DNA from: JBMOKT01 sp049323895
GTDB lineage: Bacteria > Bacillota > Peptococcia > Peptococcales > BICA1-8
Direction of reading: 5' to 3'
Length of the DNA stretch: 64,000 bases
NCBI GenBank assembly: GCA_049323895.1
Contig: JBMOKT010000022.1
Coordinates: forward strand, 9,068 to 73,067
Each line of letters begins with the position of its first letter. Position 1 is the first letter of the stretch. Position numbers and translations under genes: made by a program. Below, piece by piece: positions 50,622 through 59,205 of the stretch. Under the pieces are notes generated by a model. The model made no database searches. It was not told the origin of the DNA and worked only from the letters and a program-made list of their open reading frames with translations.

Positions 50622-51410
50622 TCATTCAAGGATAAGAACCCGTACATGCCTTCTGCCCCAGGAAAGGCATTCTCTCTTTGTTTCCATAAATAAATCAATA
50701 CGCTTTCCCTTAATATAGCCTCCTGTGTCCTGGGCAACCCCGAAGCCATATCCTTCTATCCATACTTTAGTTCCTAAAGGAATCACTTCTGGATCAACAG
50801 CAATAGTTCCTACCTCTGGATATACCCCGGTAAATGTCCTGTTGCCCGTATGGGTATAAGCAGAGGCTTCCATAACAAGAACATCTTTTGCATTGGTTGG
50901 TCTCCCAGAGGATATGGCAACCTTGGTTCTTTGCCCTTTCAGCAATATTTCCGGTTTGGGATTTTTTAAAATTTGTTCAGAAATCACTTCCCGGGAAACC
51001 TCTACACCTTCCCGATAAGTAACCTGGTACTTTACCTTTTTTAAGCCAGGCTGACCTTCTTGGATTTTTTTACTGAAGCCTTTGGTTATTTTAAAGCTGT
51101 TTTGGGTCTCCCGGTCAAACGGTATTTCCTCTAATTCTGAAACCACTTCTATAAGCGGGCGAACTATTTTAACAAAAAAAGTATCATCACTAAACTGTAC
51201 ATTTAAACTGTCGTCTTCAGCCAGGGTGATTTGCTCATCCTTTAAAATTTTATCAATGCTGCTTTCAACGGAATATAATTCTTTTTCCTGTCCATCAGCA
51301 TTGATAAGATAGCGGTATAACTTTAGATCATCATTGGCATAATCATTGACAGCCCACTGGGATGGTACGAATGCCGATGTTAATAAAATCAGCAGTACTA
51401 ATCTTTTCAT
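50622..51410 (-). CDS. yabE: G5 and 3D domain cell wall protein, YabE-like
   Basis: A 262-residue exported protein: N-terminal signal (about 1-19), a DUF348-like stretch, a G5 domain (about 95-165, KKVKYQVTYREGVEVSREVISE) and a C-terminal 3D domain (about 180-262). The three aspartates of the 3D fold are in TIAVDPEVIPLG, AQDTGGYIKG and KRIDLFM. This fold is a lytic transglycosylase related to resuscitation-promoting factors, remodelling peptidoglycan. Position between tatD and rnmV is that of Bacillus yabE. Confidence 0.92.
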   Translation of the reverse strand: MKRLVLLILLTSAFVPSQWAVNDYANDDLKLYRYLINADGQEKELYSVESSIDKILKDEQITLAEDDSLNVQFSDDTFFVKIVRPLIEVVSELEEIPFDRETQNSFKITKGFSKKIQEGQPGLKKVKYQVTYREGVEVSREVISEQILKNPKPEILLKGQRTKVAISSGRPTNAKDVLVMEASAYTHTGNRTFTGVYPEVGTIAVDPEVIPLGTKVWIEGYGFGVAQDTGGYIKGKRIDLFMETKRECLSWGRRHVRVLILE

Positions 51411-51509
51411 CTTCTCTCCCCTTCAAATCCCCAAACCATCTATATTCATTACCAGTCCTACAATATTTTATGCATTTTACCAGATTTAGGGGAGAGTTTA
51501 AAATCTATA

Positions 51510-52277
51510 TTATTTTATCTCAAATAATTTTTGACCATTATCCTTGGTAATTTGAGCCACTTGTTCCCATCTTAAATTTCTTATTTTCGCTATTTTTTCT
51601 GCTACCAGCTTCACATAAGCGGGCTCATTCCTTTTACCCCTAAAAGGATGGGGAGTAAGATAGGGACAGTCTGTTTCAATCAGCAGTGATTCCAGGGGTA
51701 TTTTTTCCGCTACCTCAATGAGTTTACGTGCATTGTTAAAAGTTACCGGCCCCCCGATAGATATATAAAATCCCATATCTAGAATTTCTTTGGCCATCTC
51801 CCAGCTCCCAGAATAGGCGTGGAAAACCCCGCCTACTTCAAAAGCCCTTTCCTCCCTGACTATTGTCAGAACATCCTGATGAGCATCCCGGTCATGGATG
51901 ATGATGGGTTTTTGCAAATCCTTTGCCATGGCAATCTGCTGACGAAAAACATCCCTTTGTACATCCCGGGGTGAATTATCCCAATAATAATCCAGCCCCA
52001 TTTCCCCTAAGGCTGCTACCTTGGGGTGCCCCGCCAGCTTATAAAGCTCTTCCCAAAATCCTTTGCTTTGATCTTTGGCATCATGGGGATGCAAGCCAAC
52101 GGAAGCATAAATGAAATCATATTTTTCAGCCAAGGCTATGGAACTGCGGGCATGACGGAGATTATACCCCACATTAAGAATTAAGCTCACATGATGCTCC
52201 GCTGCCCTTTTTACTACATCACCAACATCATCCTGAAATTTTTTATCCTCTAAGTGTGCATGTGTATCAAAAAGCAT
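51510..52277 (-). CDS. tatD: TatD family metal-dependent hydrolase
   Basis: A 255-residue TIM-barrel nuclease. LFDTHAHLEDKKF gives the first metal His pair, LGEMGLDYYWDNSP the bridging Glu, IIHDRDAHQDVL and VFHAYSG further His ligands and LLIETDCPYLTPHPFRGKRNEP the Asp and substrate loop. It removes 3' ends of DNA or RNA. Its start lies 12 bp after metG, with AAGGGG before the ATG, as metS-yabD in Bacillus. Confidence 0.95.
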   Translation of the reverse strand: MLFDTHAHLEDKKFQDDVGDVVKRAAEHHVSLILNVGYNLRHARSSIALAEKYDFIYASVGLHPHDAKDQSKGFWEELYKLAGHPKVAALGEMGLDYYWDNSPRDVQRDVFRQQIAMAKDLQKPIIIHDRDAHQDVLTIVREERAFEVGGVFHAYSGSWEMAKEILDMGFYISIGGPVTFNNARKLIEVAEKIPLESLLIETDCPYLTPHPFRGKRNEPAYVKLVAEKIAKIRNLRWEQVAQITKDNGQKLFEIK

Positions 52278-52289
52278 CTATCCTACCCC

Positions 52290-54209
52290 TTACTTTACTT
52301 TACTGCCGGACGGCATATCTTTTATAATATTAATTACTTCCAGGGTATCCTCATGGGATGCAGCTAGTATCATGCCCTGGGACATTATCCCCCTGAGCTT
52401 GACCGGTTTTAGATTAGCCACCAGTATTACCTTTTTGCCAATTAAATCCTGAGGTTGGTAGTGTTTGGCTATTCCGGAAACTATGGTCCTGATTTCTTCC
52501 CCCATTTTCACTTCCAGCTTCAACAATTTATCAGCCTTTTCTACCTTCTCGCAATTTACTACCTCTACCACACGTAAATCCAATTTAGCAAAATCTTCTA
52601 TGGAAACTTCCTCTTTAATAGGCTCCATAACAGCTTTAACCTCTACAGGTTCTTCCTTTTCGTCTTCTAATACCTTGGGGTCAATCCTGGGGAAAATAGC
52701 TTCTTTTTTATTTACTTTACCATTAGCCTGGAGAATTCCCCAGGTTTTTGCATCTTCCCATGGGCTTTGACTAAAATCAAAACCAATCTGTTCACCAACC
52801 TTAGCAGGTACTAAAGGCATAGCTGGAGTAAGCAGTGTAGTGCTTATTCTAATAACCTCCAATAGATTGTATAAAACTGTCCCCAACCTTTCCTTTTGTG
52901 CTTCATCCTTGGCCAATAACCAAGGCATATTTTCATCAATGTATTTATTGGCCCTGCTGATAAGCTTCCAGATAGAGGCTAAGGCATTGGCAAAGTCCAT
53001 TTTCTCAATATAGTTTTCTGCTTCCTCGGGGACTCTGGCCGCTAATGCCTTAAGGTCCTGGTCATAATCACCTGCCCCATTGCCCTGGGGAATGAATCCG
53101 TCAAAGTATTTATCTACCATGGCTACTGTTCTGCTGACAAGATTACCAAAATCATTGGCTAAATCGGTATTGCACCTTTGAATAAGTGCTTCTTCCGAGT
53201 AATAGCCATCCGAGCCTGCCGGAATTTCTCTGAGAAGGAAATACCTTATTGAATCCACACCGTATTTATCCATGAGTATGTTGGGATCAACAACATTACC
53301 CTTTGATTTGGACATTTTGCCGCTTTCCAAAAGCAGCCAGCCATGTCCGTACACCTTTTTCGGAAGGGGAAGCCCTGCTGCCATTAATATTGTAGGCCAA
53401 ATGACTGTATGGAATCTGACAATGTCCTTACCTACCAGGTGGATATCCGCCGGCCAATACTTTTGATAAAGTCCATCTTTTTCCGTACCATAGCCCAATG
53501 CAGAAATATAGTTGGTCAGGGCATCAAACCAAACATAAATGACATGCCTTTCATTGATAGGTACCTGAATTCCCCAGTCAAAGGTAGTCCTGGAGACACA
53601 TAAATCTTCAAGACCCTGCTTGATAAAGTTTACCATCTCATTCCTACGAGAAACAGGCTGGATAAATTCAGGGTTTTTCTCTATATATTTCAATAATTGA
53701 TCCTGGTATTTTGACATTTTAAAAAAGTAGCTTTCCTCTTTGATTAATTCCACGGTCCTGCCACAGTCGGGACAATTGCCCTCACTCAACTGTCTTTCTG
53801 TAAAGAAGGTTTCGCAAGGGGTACAGTACCAGCCCTCATATTCAGATTTATATATATCCCCTTTTTCATAGATTGTCTTAAATATATTCTGCACTACTTC
53901 CTTGTGCCTGGGCTCTGTGGTTCGTATAAAGTCATCATAGGAAATGTTCAAGCGGGACCATAGCTTCTCAAAACCTGCAACTATCTTATCCACGTATTCC
54001 TTAGGTTCTACCCCTTGTCCTTTAGCAGATCTTTCAATTTTCTGACCGTGTTCATCAGAACCCGTTAAAAACCACACATCATAGCCCTTCAATCTTTTAT
54101 AGCGGGCCATGGTATCAGCCATAACTGTAGTTAAAGCATGTCCGATATGTAAATTGGCACTGGGATAATAAATAGGTGTAGTGATGTAAAAACTCTTCTT
54201 CTCAACCAT
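52290..54209 (-). CDS. metG: Methionyl-tRNA synthetase
   Basis: A 639-residue class I synthetase. Motifs: YYPSANLHIGHALT (HIGH), a zinc knuckle CTPCETFF with CPDCGRT, KMSKSKGNVVDP, the anticodon helix bundle, and a C-terminal tRNA-binding domain (about 535-639, IEDFAKLDLRVVEV and VSGIAKHY). ATG 54209 is seven bases after GGAGGT; an ATG 15 bases upstream overlaps the site. The gene is preceded by a T-box leader and so is controlled by uncharged tRNA-Met. Confidence 0.97.
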   Translation of the reverse strand: MVEKKSFYITTPIYYPSANLHIGHALTTVMADTMARYKRLKGYDVWFLTGSDEHGQKIERSAKGQGVEPKEYVDKIVAGFEKLWSRLNISYDDFIRTTEPRHKEVVQNIFKTIYEKGDIYKSEYEGWYCTPCETFFTERQLSEGNCPDCGRTVELIKEESYFFKMSKYQDQLLKYIEKNPEFIQPVSRRNEMVNFIKQGLEDLCVSRTTFDWGIQVPINERHVIYVWFDALTNYISALGYGTEKDGLYQKYWPADIHLVGKDIVRFHTVIWPTILMAAGLPLPKKVYGHGWLLLESGKMSKSKGNVVDPNILMDKYGVDSIRYFLLREIPAGSDGYYSEEALIQRCNTDLANDFGNLVSRTVAMVDKYFDGFIPQGNGAGDYDQDLKALAARVPEEAENYIEKMDFANALASIWKLISRANKYIDENMPWLLAKDEAQKERLGTVLYNLLEVIRISTTLLTPAMPLVPAKVGEQIGFDFSQSPWEDAKTWGILQANGKVNKKEAIFPRIDPKVLEDEKEEPVEVKAVMEPIKEEVSIEDFAKLDLRVVEVVNCEKVEKADKLLKLEVKMGEEIRTIVSGIAKHYQPQDLIGKKVILVANLKPVKLRGIMSQGMILAASHEDTLEVINIIKDMPSGSKVK

Positions 54210-54482
54210 AAAATCGACCTCCATGTTTTTAATTAGGAGTAAGTTACTCGGCTATTCTGTATGATGCATCCTTTAAGCTTGACCCGTGAGCAGATGCGTC
54301 AGCCTGAATTATTAGTTGGGGAGATTCCTCTGACCCCAAAGGAAACATCTAAGAGAGGTGTGTCCCCTTTCTAATTTGTGATGCATCCCAAGGAATAACC
54401 CTAAAGCAGATGCCAAGTGGTTTCCTTAACCTTTACCTGTCATGCAGTTAGCCCATTAGCTTACCTTTACCTTAGCAAGACT
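54210..54482 (-). other. Extra 270-base leader between T-box terminator and metG
   Basis: The space is longer than needed for a T-box gene and contains an imperfect direct repeat: TGATGCATCC-16/18-GCAGATGC at 54262-54297 and again at 54379-54412. Part of it (54379-54447) is a copy of the dispersed repeat at 41191. No reading frame is convincing. Confidence 0.55.
54379..54447 (-). repeat. Dispersed repeat, copy B
   Basis: The reverse complement starts CTGCATGACAGGTAAAGG and includes ATCTGCTTTAGGGTTATTCC, nearly the same as 41191-41262. TTTACCTGTCATGCAG (54432-54447) and the following TTACCTTTACCT are also repeated at 59111-59152. Confidence 0.8.
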
Positions 54483-54735
54483 AAAAAAAGCCCTCACCCC
54501 ATACAGGGACAAGAAGCTCTTGTGTTACCACCCTGCTTCATTCCTATCTTGCGACAGAAAACTCAGCATCTCCACGAATATATATCAGGAGAAAGCTCTT
54601 TAACGGGAGCCAAACGGAAAAACGGTTCCAGATCCATCTTCACCATCTTTAGTCAGTATGGGCTTCCACCTGTCTCCCATTTCTCTGGTACTGCTTACTT
54701 AATGGCTACTCAATCCTTCATTACTTTATCCTTTG
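54483..54735 (-). ncRNA. T-box riboswitch, tRNA-Met responsive
   Basis: On the minus strand the T-box sequence AGGGTGGTAACAC (54534-54522) is followed by a stem and seven T (to 54483), the antiterminator/terminator pair. Upstream, stem I carries AGAGAAATGGGAGACAGG and GGAAGCC segments, and GTGAAGATGGATC places an AUG codon where a specifier is expected. The leader begins near 54745 from the promoter at 54752-54781. The codon assignment is by eye; the T-box and terminator are clear. Confidence 0.88.
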
Positions 54736-54751
54736 AACTTTGGTAAAAATA

Positions 54752-54781
54752 AGTATACTAAAAAAATTATGTATATGTCAA
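54752..54781 (-). promoter_or_regulatory. Promoter of the metG T-box leader
   Basis: On the minus strand TTGACA (54781-54776), 18 bp, TATACT (54757-54752). Confidence 0.72.
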
Positions 54782-54858
54782 GTTTTACCGATTTTGTCAT
54801 AATTGCTCGAATGCATTACCATTATTATTATTTTTTTACAAAATATTAGGAAAAACTC

Positions 54859-54887
54859 TTGACTTATACTGGAAGGGCTGGTATCAT
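54859..54887 (+). promoter_or_regulatory. Promoter of abrB
   Basis: TTGACT (54859-54864), 17 bp, TATCAT (54882-54887), about 50 bp before the abrB start. Confidence 0.65.
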
Positions 54888-54936
54888 CTAGTTGAGTGGA
54901 TGTCGAAATATGTAGGAAAGAGGGGGAAAAGCAAAG

Positions 54937-55182
54937 ATGAAATCAACAGGTATTGTACGTAAAGTGGACGAGCTGGGCAGGGTTGTAATTCCCATCGAAC
55001 TTCGCAGAACTTTGGGTATAGATGAGAAAGACGCCCTGGAAATATACGTAGATAATGAAAAAATTATCTTAAAGAAATATGAACCAGCTTGTGTTTTCTG
55101 TGGAAATGCCGATAACATTCAAAACTTCAAGGGTAAGCTTGTATGCAGCGAATGTGCTCATGCTATGGCTTCAAATGCATAA
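54937..55182 (+). CDS. abrB: AbrB family transition-state regulator
   Basis: An 81-residue DNA-binding protein. Residues 1-47 form the swapped-hairpin AbrB fold (KSTGIVRKVDELGRVVIPIELRRTLGI in two strands, then KDALEIYVDNEKIIL). The C-terminal part has CVFCGNADN and CSECAH, a four-Cys zinc-ribbon-like knuckle common in clostridial homologues. AGGAAAGAGGGGG precedes ATG 54937. In Bacillus, AbrB represses post-exponential genes until Spo0A rises. It lies between metG and rsmI as in Bacillus but on the opposite strand. Confidence 0.95.
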   Translation: MKSTGIVRKVDELGRVVIPIELRRTLGIDEKDALEIYVDNEKIILKKYEPACVFCGNADNIQNFKGKLVCSECAHAMASNA

Positions 55183-55190
55183 TACATAAC

Positions 55191-55221
55191 CAAGAGCGTC
55201 CTTAAACCAAGGACGCTTTTG
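55191..55221 (+). terminator. Terminator of abrB
   Basis: AAGAGCGTCCTT pairs with AAGGACGCTTTT around a five-base loop, then TTG. It lies ten bases after the stop codon. Confidence 0.9.
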
Positions 55222-55398
55222 TTATGTATTATTAAGTGAAAGAGCTAAAAAGTGAAAGAGAAAACAGTAGAGAAAGTAGGTACGGTTTACATTTTTGGCT
55301 AACAATATTAAAACTTCCTACTAAACTTTTAAACTAATAGATGAATGGATAAGTAGACTTCCACTGTTTCACTATTCCACCCTTCCACTATCTTTCCA

Positions 55399-56232
55399 CT
55401 ACTTTTTAACCATCAACACTTCATACAGTTCCCGCTTACTGATGTCGGCCTCTTTGGCAGCCAGCTTAACCGCTTCTTTAGTGCTAATGCCCTGGGATTC
55501 TAGTTTTTTTACCTTTGCCAAAGCCCAATCCATGCCTTTTTCTTCCCGAACAGGCCAGGCACCTTCCACAATAATGGTAAATTCCCCTTTTACACCTTTT
55601 CCCTGGAAATGCTGCATCACCTGGGAGACAGTACCCCTTACCGTTTCCTCGAATTTTTTGGTCAATTCCCGGCAGACAGCTATCCTGCGGGTCCCCCAAA
55701 CTTCCTCCATTATCTCTAAAGTTTCCAGTAAGCGGTGGGGGGATTCATAAAATATTAAGGTCCTTTCCTCTTTAGCAAGCTTTGCAAAAAACTCCCTTTT
55801 CTCTTTTTTGCTGCGGGGGACAAAGCCTTCAAAGGCAAAGCGGTTGGTGTCTAACCCCGAAAGGACCAGCCCCGTTATTAAGGCTACCGGGCCGGGTAGA
55901 ACTGTAACCTCTATGCCTTCACTAATACACCGGGCCACTAGGTCCTGGCCCGGATCAGAGATACCAGGCATACCGGCATCAGACACCACAGCCACATCCT
56001 TGCCCTCTAATAAGAGGTCCATTATTTTCTCGCCTTTGAATTTTTTGTTGTGCTCAAAGTAGCTGGTCACAGGCTTTTCTATGGAAAAGTGATTTAAAAG
56101 CTTCAGGGTCTGCCTAGTATCCTCGCAGGCAATCAAATCAACACTCTTAAGTGTTTCCAAAACCCTCAGGGTTATATCCTGCAGGTTCCCGATAGGTGTT
56201 GCACATAAAAAAAGACGACCCTTATTGTTCAC
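55399..56232 (-). CDS. rsmI: 16S rRNA 2'-O-ribose C1402 methyltransferase RsmI
   Basis: A 277-residue tetrapyrrole-methylase-fold enzyme that methylates C1402 of 16S rRNA. LFLCATPIGNLQDITLRVLETLK in two parts, IACEDTRQTLKLLNHF, VAVVSDAGMPGISDPG and LPGPVALITGLVLSGL are definitive. GTG 56232 is used with TGGTGGGACC upstream; a TTG 15 bases earlier lacks a site. It overlaps the end of the tRNA methyltransferase gene. Confidence 0.95.
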   Translation of the reverse strand: MNNKGRLFLCATPIGNLQDITLRVLETLKSVDLIACEDTRQTLKLLNHFSIEKPVTSYFEHNKKFKGEKIMDLLLEGKDVAVVSDAGMPGISDPGQDLVARCISEGIEVTVLPGPVALITGLVLSGLDTNRFAFEGFVPRSKKEKREFFAKLAKEERTLIFYESPHRLLETLEIMEEVWGTRRIAVCRELTKKFEETVRGTVSQVMQHFQGKGVKGEFTIIVEGAWPVREEKGMDWALAKVKKLESQGISTKEAVKLAAKEADISKRELYEVLMVKK

Positions 56233-56977
56233 AGGTCCCACCACCAAAATAATAATTTAATAATTCATCTGTATAGCATGTCTCATCCTTATATACTATC
56301 AGGGGTTTTTCAACCTTTAACGAAACCCCGCTCCCTTTTACAGCCTCAATCAAGACCAGATTAGCATGTTTATCCAAATGAGGATATACTAAACGGAGCC
56401 GACTTGGGCACAGACCATGTTTATGCAGTTCATACATAATCTCTCCTAACCGTTCCGCCCTATGAACCATTGCCAGCCTTCCTTTTTCTTTTAGTAATTT
56501 CTTTGCCGTCTGCACCAGTTCACTTAAGGTGCACATTATTTCGTGCCGGGCAAGGGCTACTTCCGGCTGAGGGCTGACCTTACCTTGGTTAACCGGTAAA
56601 TAGGGGGGATTGGAGACAACCAAATTAAAGTGATTAAACATCTCCTTATTTAGCTTCCTTAAGTCCCCTTGAATTATTTCAACCCGGGATAAATTATTTA
56701 GTTCTACACTCCGCCGGGCCATCTCGGCTATTTCTTCCTGAATTTCTATACCTGTTAAAGCTAAATCTTCCCCACGGGTTGACATGAGGAGAGGAACTAC
56801 TCCGGTCCCCGTCCCCAAATCAATAATCCTGTCACCCTTTTTAACCGCTGGAAAGTGGGTCAGCAGGACAGAATCTATAGAAAACCGAAAGCCGTTTTTT
56901 TTTTGAATAATTTTAAGCCCTGACAAAATTAAATCATCTACTGTTTCGTTTTCTTTCACTAGTACCAGCTTAATCAC
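56222..56977 (-). CDS. tRNA1(Val) adenine-N6 methyltransferase family (YabB)
   Basis: A 251-residue SAM-dependent methyltransferase. IIDLGTGTGVVPLLM is the SAM site and VVSNPPYLPVNQGK the NPPY catalytic motif of N6-adenine methylases; FRFSIDSVLLTHF near the start marks the TrmN6/YfiC type. GTG 56977 overlaps the yabA stop as GTGA. Substrate A37 of tRNA-Val is known for the E. coli relative and assumed here. Confidence 0.92.
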   Translation of the reverse strand: MIKLVLVKENETVDDLILSGLKIIQKKNGFRFSIDSVLLTHFPAVKKGDRIIDLGTGTGVVPLLMSTRGEDLALTGIEIQEEIAEMARRSVELNNLSRVEIIQGDLRKLNKEMFNHFNLVVSNPPYLPVNQGKVSPQPEVALARHEIMCTLSELVQTAKKLLKEKGRLAMVHRAERLGEIMYELHKHGLCPSRLRLVYPHLDKHANLVLIEAVKGSGVSLKVEKPLIVYKDETCYTDELLNYYFGGGTCEQ

Positions 56978-57279
56978 ATCTTTCTCAAAAATCCCATACA
57001 GAATAAGCAGTCTCCTTGCCTGGACTGTCCAAAATGGAGATGGCAGATATGAAAACCTTCATTATAAAGGCGGGCTAAATTATCATGTCCTTCACCCTGT
57101 ATTTTTTGGGCATTGGCCTCTACCACTTTCTTCTTTTCTTCGGGGTATTGGCAAAGTTCCCTTTTTAATTTTTCATTTTCATCCTCTAAGACATATGCCT
57201 GCATCTTTAAGTCATTTATTTCATCCAAAAGCCTATTTATTTCCTTTTCTAATTCAATGAGCTTTTCTGTAATTTTCAC
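56974..57279 (-). CDS. yabA: DNA replication initiation control protein YabA
   Basis: A 101-residue protein with an N-terminal leucine-zipper coiled coil (about 1-60, KLIELEKEINRLLDEINDLK) and a C-terminal zinc site HICHLHFG with CLFCMGFL. In Bacillus, YabA bridges DnaA and DnaN and prevents over-initiation. It is in the yaaT-yabA-yabB order seen in Bacillus. Confidence 0.94.
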   Translation of the reverse strand: MKITEKLIELEKEINRLLDEINDLKMQAYVLEDENEKLKRELCQYPEEKKKVVEANAQKIQGEGHDNLARLYNEGFHICHLHFGQSRQGDCLFCMGFLRKM

Positions 57280-57305
57280 CTCTGCACCCCTCTATTCCCA
57301 GGCTT

Positions 57306-58040
57306 TTAATCCTCCAGTTTACTTAAATCAAAGTCTTCATCAAACTTATCAAGATTAAGGTTAATCTTAGGAGGGCAGTCACCACATTCTTTATTACATT
57401 CCTGGTAGACATCATTTTCATACTTAAGGCAGCACATCAGCCTGCCACATATACCGGAGATCTTTGCCGGATTTAAAGAAAGGTTTTGTTCCTTAGCCAT
57501 CTTAATCGACACGGGCTCGAATTCACCTAAAAAGCTGTGACAGCATAATACACGTCCACAGGCCCCTATACCGCCCAGCATTTTAGCCTCATCCCTGACA
57601 CCAATCTGACGCAGTTCAATACGGGTCCTAAAAATTGCCGCCAAATCTTTCACCAGTTCGCGGAAATCTACTCTTCCTTCTGCGGTAAAGAAAAAGATAA
57701 TCTTACTGTTATCAAATGTATATTCGACATCAATAAGCTTCATGGGAAGCTTATGCTCGCTTATTTTTTCCAGGCAGGCATTGAAAGCCTCTTTTTCCTT
57801 TTGTTCATTGTTTTTAACCTGCTCTATATCGGCTGGCACAGCAACCCTTAAAACCTTTTTAAGGGGCTGGATGACCTCCTCCTCATTTATTTCTTTGGGT
57901 CCCACCACTACATTGCCAAACTCTATACCTCGGGCCGTTTCTACTATTACATTATCATCCTGCTTTATTTCGTGATTGTCGGGGTCAAAATAATAAATTT
58001 TGCCCGCCGATTTAAAGCGTACACCAATAACAACCGGCAT
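57306..58040 (-). CDS. ricT: PSP1 domain protein YaaT/RicT
   Basis: A 244-residue protein with a PSP1 C-terminal domain. VRFKSAGKIYYFDPD starts it, ARGIEFGNVV and FFFTAEGRVDFRELVKDLA are family stretches, and the cysteine-rich GACGRVLCCHSF, GRLMCCLKYE and ECNKECGDCPP segments match the FeS-binding Ric proteins. In Bacillus, YaaT with YlbF and YmcA promotes RNase Y-dependent mRNA maturation and the sporulation phosphorelay. It follows holB by 16 bp. Confidence 0.94.
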   Translation of the reverse strand: MPVVIGVRFKSAGKIYYFDPDNHEIKQDDNVIVETARGIEFGNVVVGPKEINEEEVIQPLKKVLRVAVPADIEQVKNNEQKEKEAFNACLEKISEHKLPMKLIDVEYTFDNSKIIFFFTAEGRVDFRELVKDLAAIFRTRIELRQIGVRDEAKMLGGIGACGRVLCCHSFLGEFEPVSIKMAKEQNLSLNPAKISGICGRLMCCLKYENDVYQECNKECGDCPPKINLNLDKFDEDFDLSKLED

Positions 58041-58056
58041 TTTTTCACCTTCTATC

Positions 58057-59037
58057 TCAATTTGTTGTAGTCCTCAAAAGGAATACTTCCAGCACCAGTC
58101 TGGGGTTTGCATTAAAATCCAAGTGCTTCCTGCATTGATTAATCAGGGTTAGGCATTTTTGGATACCCGAAAGGGTATGTTTATTATTCTTAATATCAAC
58201 TAAATAATCCTGATTTATCAATAAATCTTCCCGTGAAGTAGTCCGCCAGATTAATAAATCACGGTACCAAAATTGTATTAGCTCAAAAATGATTTTTATA
58301 TTTTGTTTATCTTTATCCCACTTTTCACACCATAATAATATTTCCCCCGGGGTAGTCTCAAAAACCCTTTTGAGAAGATTAATAGTATCAGTCCTTTTTT
58401 CCAACAGCTGACCGTCCTCCAGCAAACCTGCAGCCCTAGTAAGGGAACCCCTTGCCAGACCTGCCACAAGAGGCAGCCTTTCAAGATGTTGAGGAAAACT
58501 TTCAGCTAATAACTCAATTATACAGCTTACTGCCAGGGGATGAAACTGTATTTGCTGACACCTGGAAACTATTGTATCAGGCAGCTGCTGGGATTCAGCT
58601 GTGATAAGAATAAATATTGTTTTTTCAGGCGGCTCTTCCAGCACCTTTAGGAGGCTGTTGGCTGCCTCTATTGTAAATAAATGGGCATCATCAATAATTA
58701 TTACCTTAAACTTGCTTTCATAACATTTATAAAAAACTTTATTGCGCAGGGTGCGCACTTGATCTATTTTAATCGAAAGCCCTTCAGGACGTATTATCTC
58801 AATATCAGGGTGGTTTCCACCCATAGATTTTCGACAGCTTAAGCAACTGCAGCGCTCATCAAGGTTAAGGCTGGGCTGCAAACAGTTTATCCCTTGGGCA
58901 AAGGCTAAAGCTGTTGTTCTCTTGCCTACTCCTTCGGGACCGGAAAATATATAAGCATGGCTGATATGCCTGCTTTGTATGGAGTTCTTTAACATTTGCA
59001 CTGCAGTATCTTGCCCTTTTATAAAAGCAAACGACAT
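58057..59037 (-). CDS. holB: DNA polymerase III delta' subunit
   Basis: A 326-residue clamp-loader ATPase-like subunit. FSGPEGVGKRTTAL is the P-loop, CSCLSCRKSMGGNHPD carries zinc cysteines, VIIIDDAHLFTIEAANSLLKVLEEPPE is the Walker B region in two parts and SRCQQIQF sensor 1. ATG 59037 with AGGATGG upstream is chosen; longer in-frame starts run into a dispersed repeat. It sits between yaaR and ricT as in Bacillus. Confidence 0.95.
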   Translation of the reverse strand: MSFAFIKGQDTAVQMLKNSIQSRHISHAYIFSGPEGVGKRTTALAFAQGINCLQPSLNLDERCSCLSCRKSMGGNHPDIEIIRPEGLSIKIDQVRTLRNKVFYKCYESKFKVIIIDDAHLFTIEAANSLLKVLEEPPEKTIFILITAESQQLPDTIVSRCQQIQFHPLAVSCIIELLAESFPQHLERLPLVAGLARGSLTRAAGLLEDGQLLEKRTDTINLLKRVFETTPGEILLWCEKWDKDKQNIKIIFELIQFWYRDLLIWRTTSREDLLINQDYLVDIKNNKHTLSGIQKCLTLINQCRKHLDFNANPRLVLEVFLLRTTTN

Positions 59038-59067
59038 AATATCGACCATCCTAGAGTAATATTGTAA

Positions 59068-59102
59068 CCACGGAGTCCTTCGGACCACACGGATAAACAC
59101 GG
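59068..59102. repeat. Dispersed repeat copy (CGGATAAACAC family)
   Basis: CGGACCACACGGATAAACAC here is identical to that at 36627-36658. It lies directly upstream of holB. Confidence 0.7.
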
Positions 59103-59110
59103 CTTTTCCC

Positions 59111-59152
59111 TTTACCTGTCATGCAGAGTAGCTTTTTAGTTTACCTTTACCT
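59111..59152. repeat. Dispersed repeat, short copy C
   Basis: TTTACCTGTCATGCAG followed by TAGTTTACCTTTACCT matches 54432-54473 and, inverted, the start of 41191-41262. Confidence 0.7.
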
Positions 59153-59205
59153 GACCCTAAAAACTAGCCCATAAGCTTACCTGTACTTATAAGCAGCTTT
59201 GCTGC

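Noticed and set aside
54417..54746. Plus-strand 109-codon frame
   Set aside because: It is antisense to the metG T-box, whose conserved elements fully explain the sequence.
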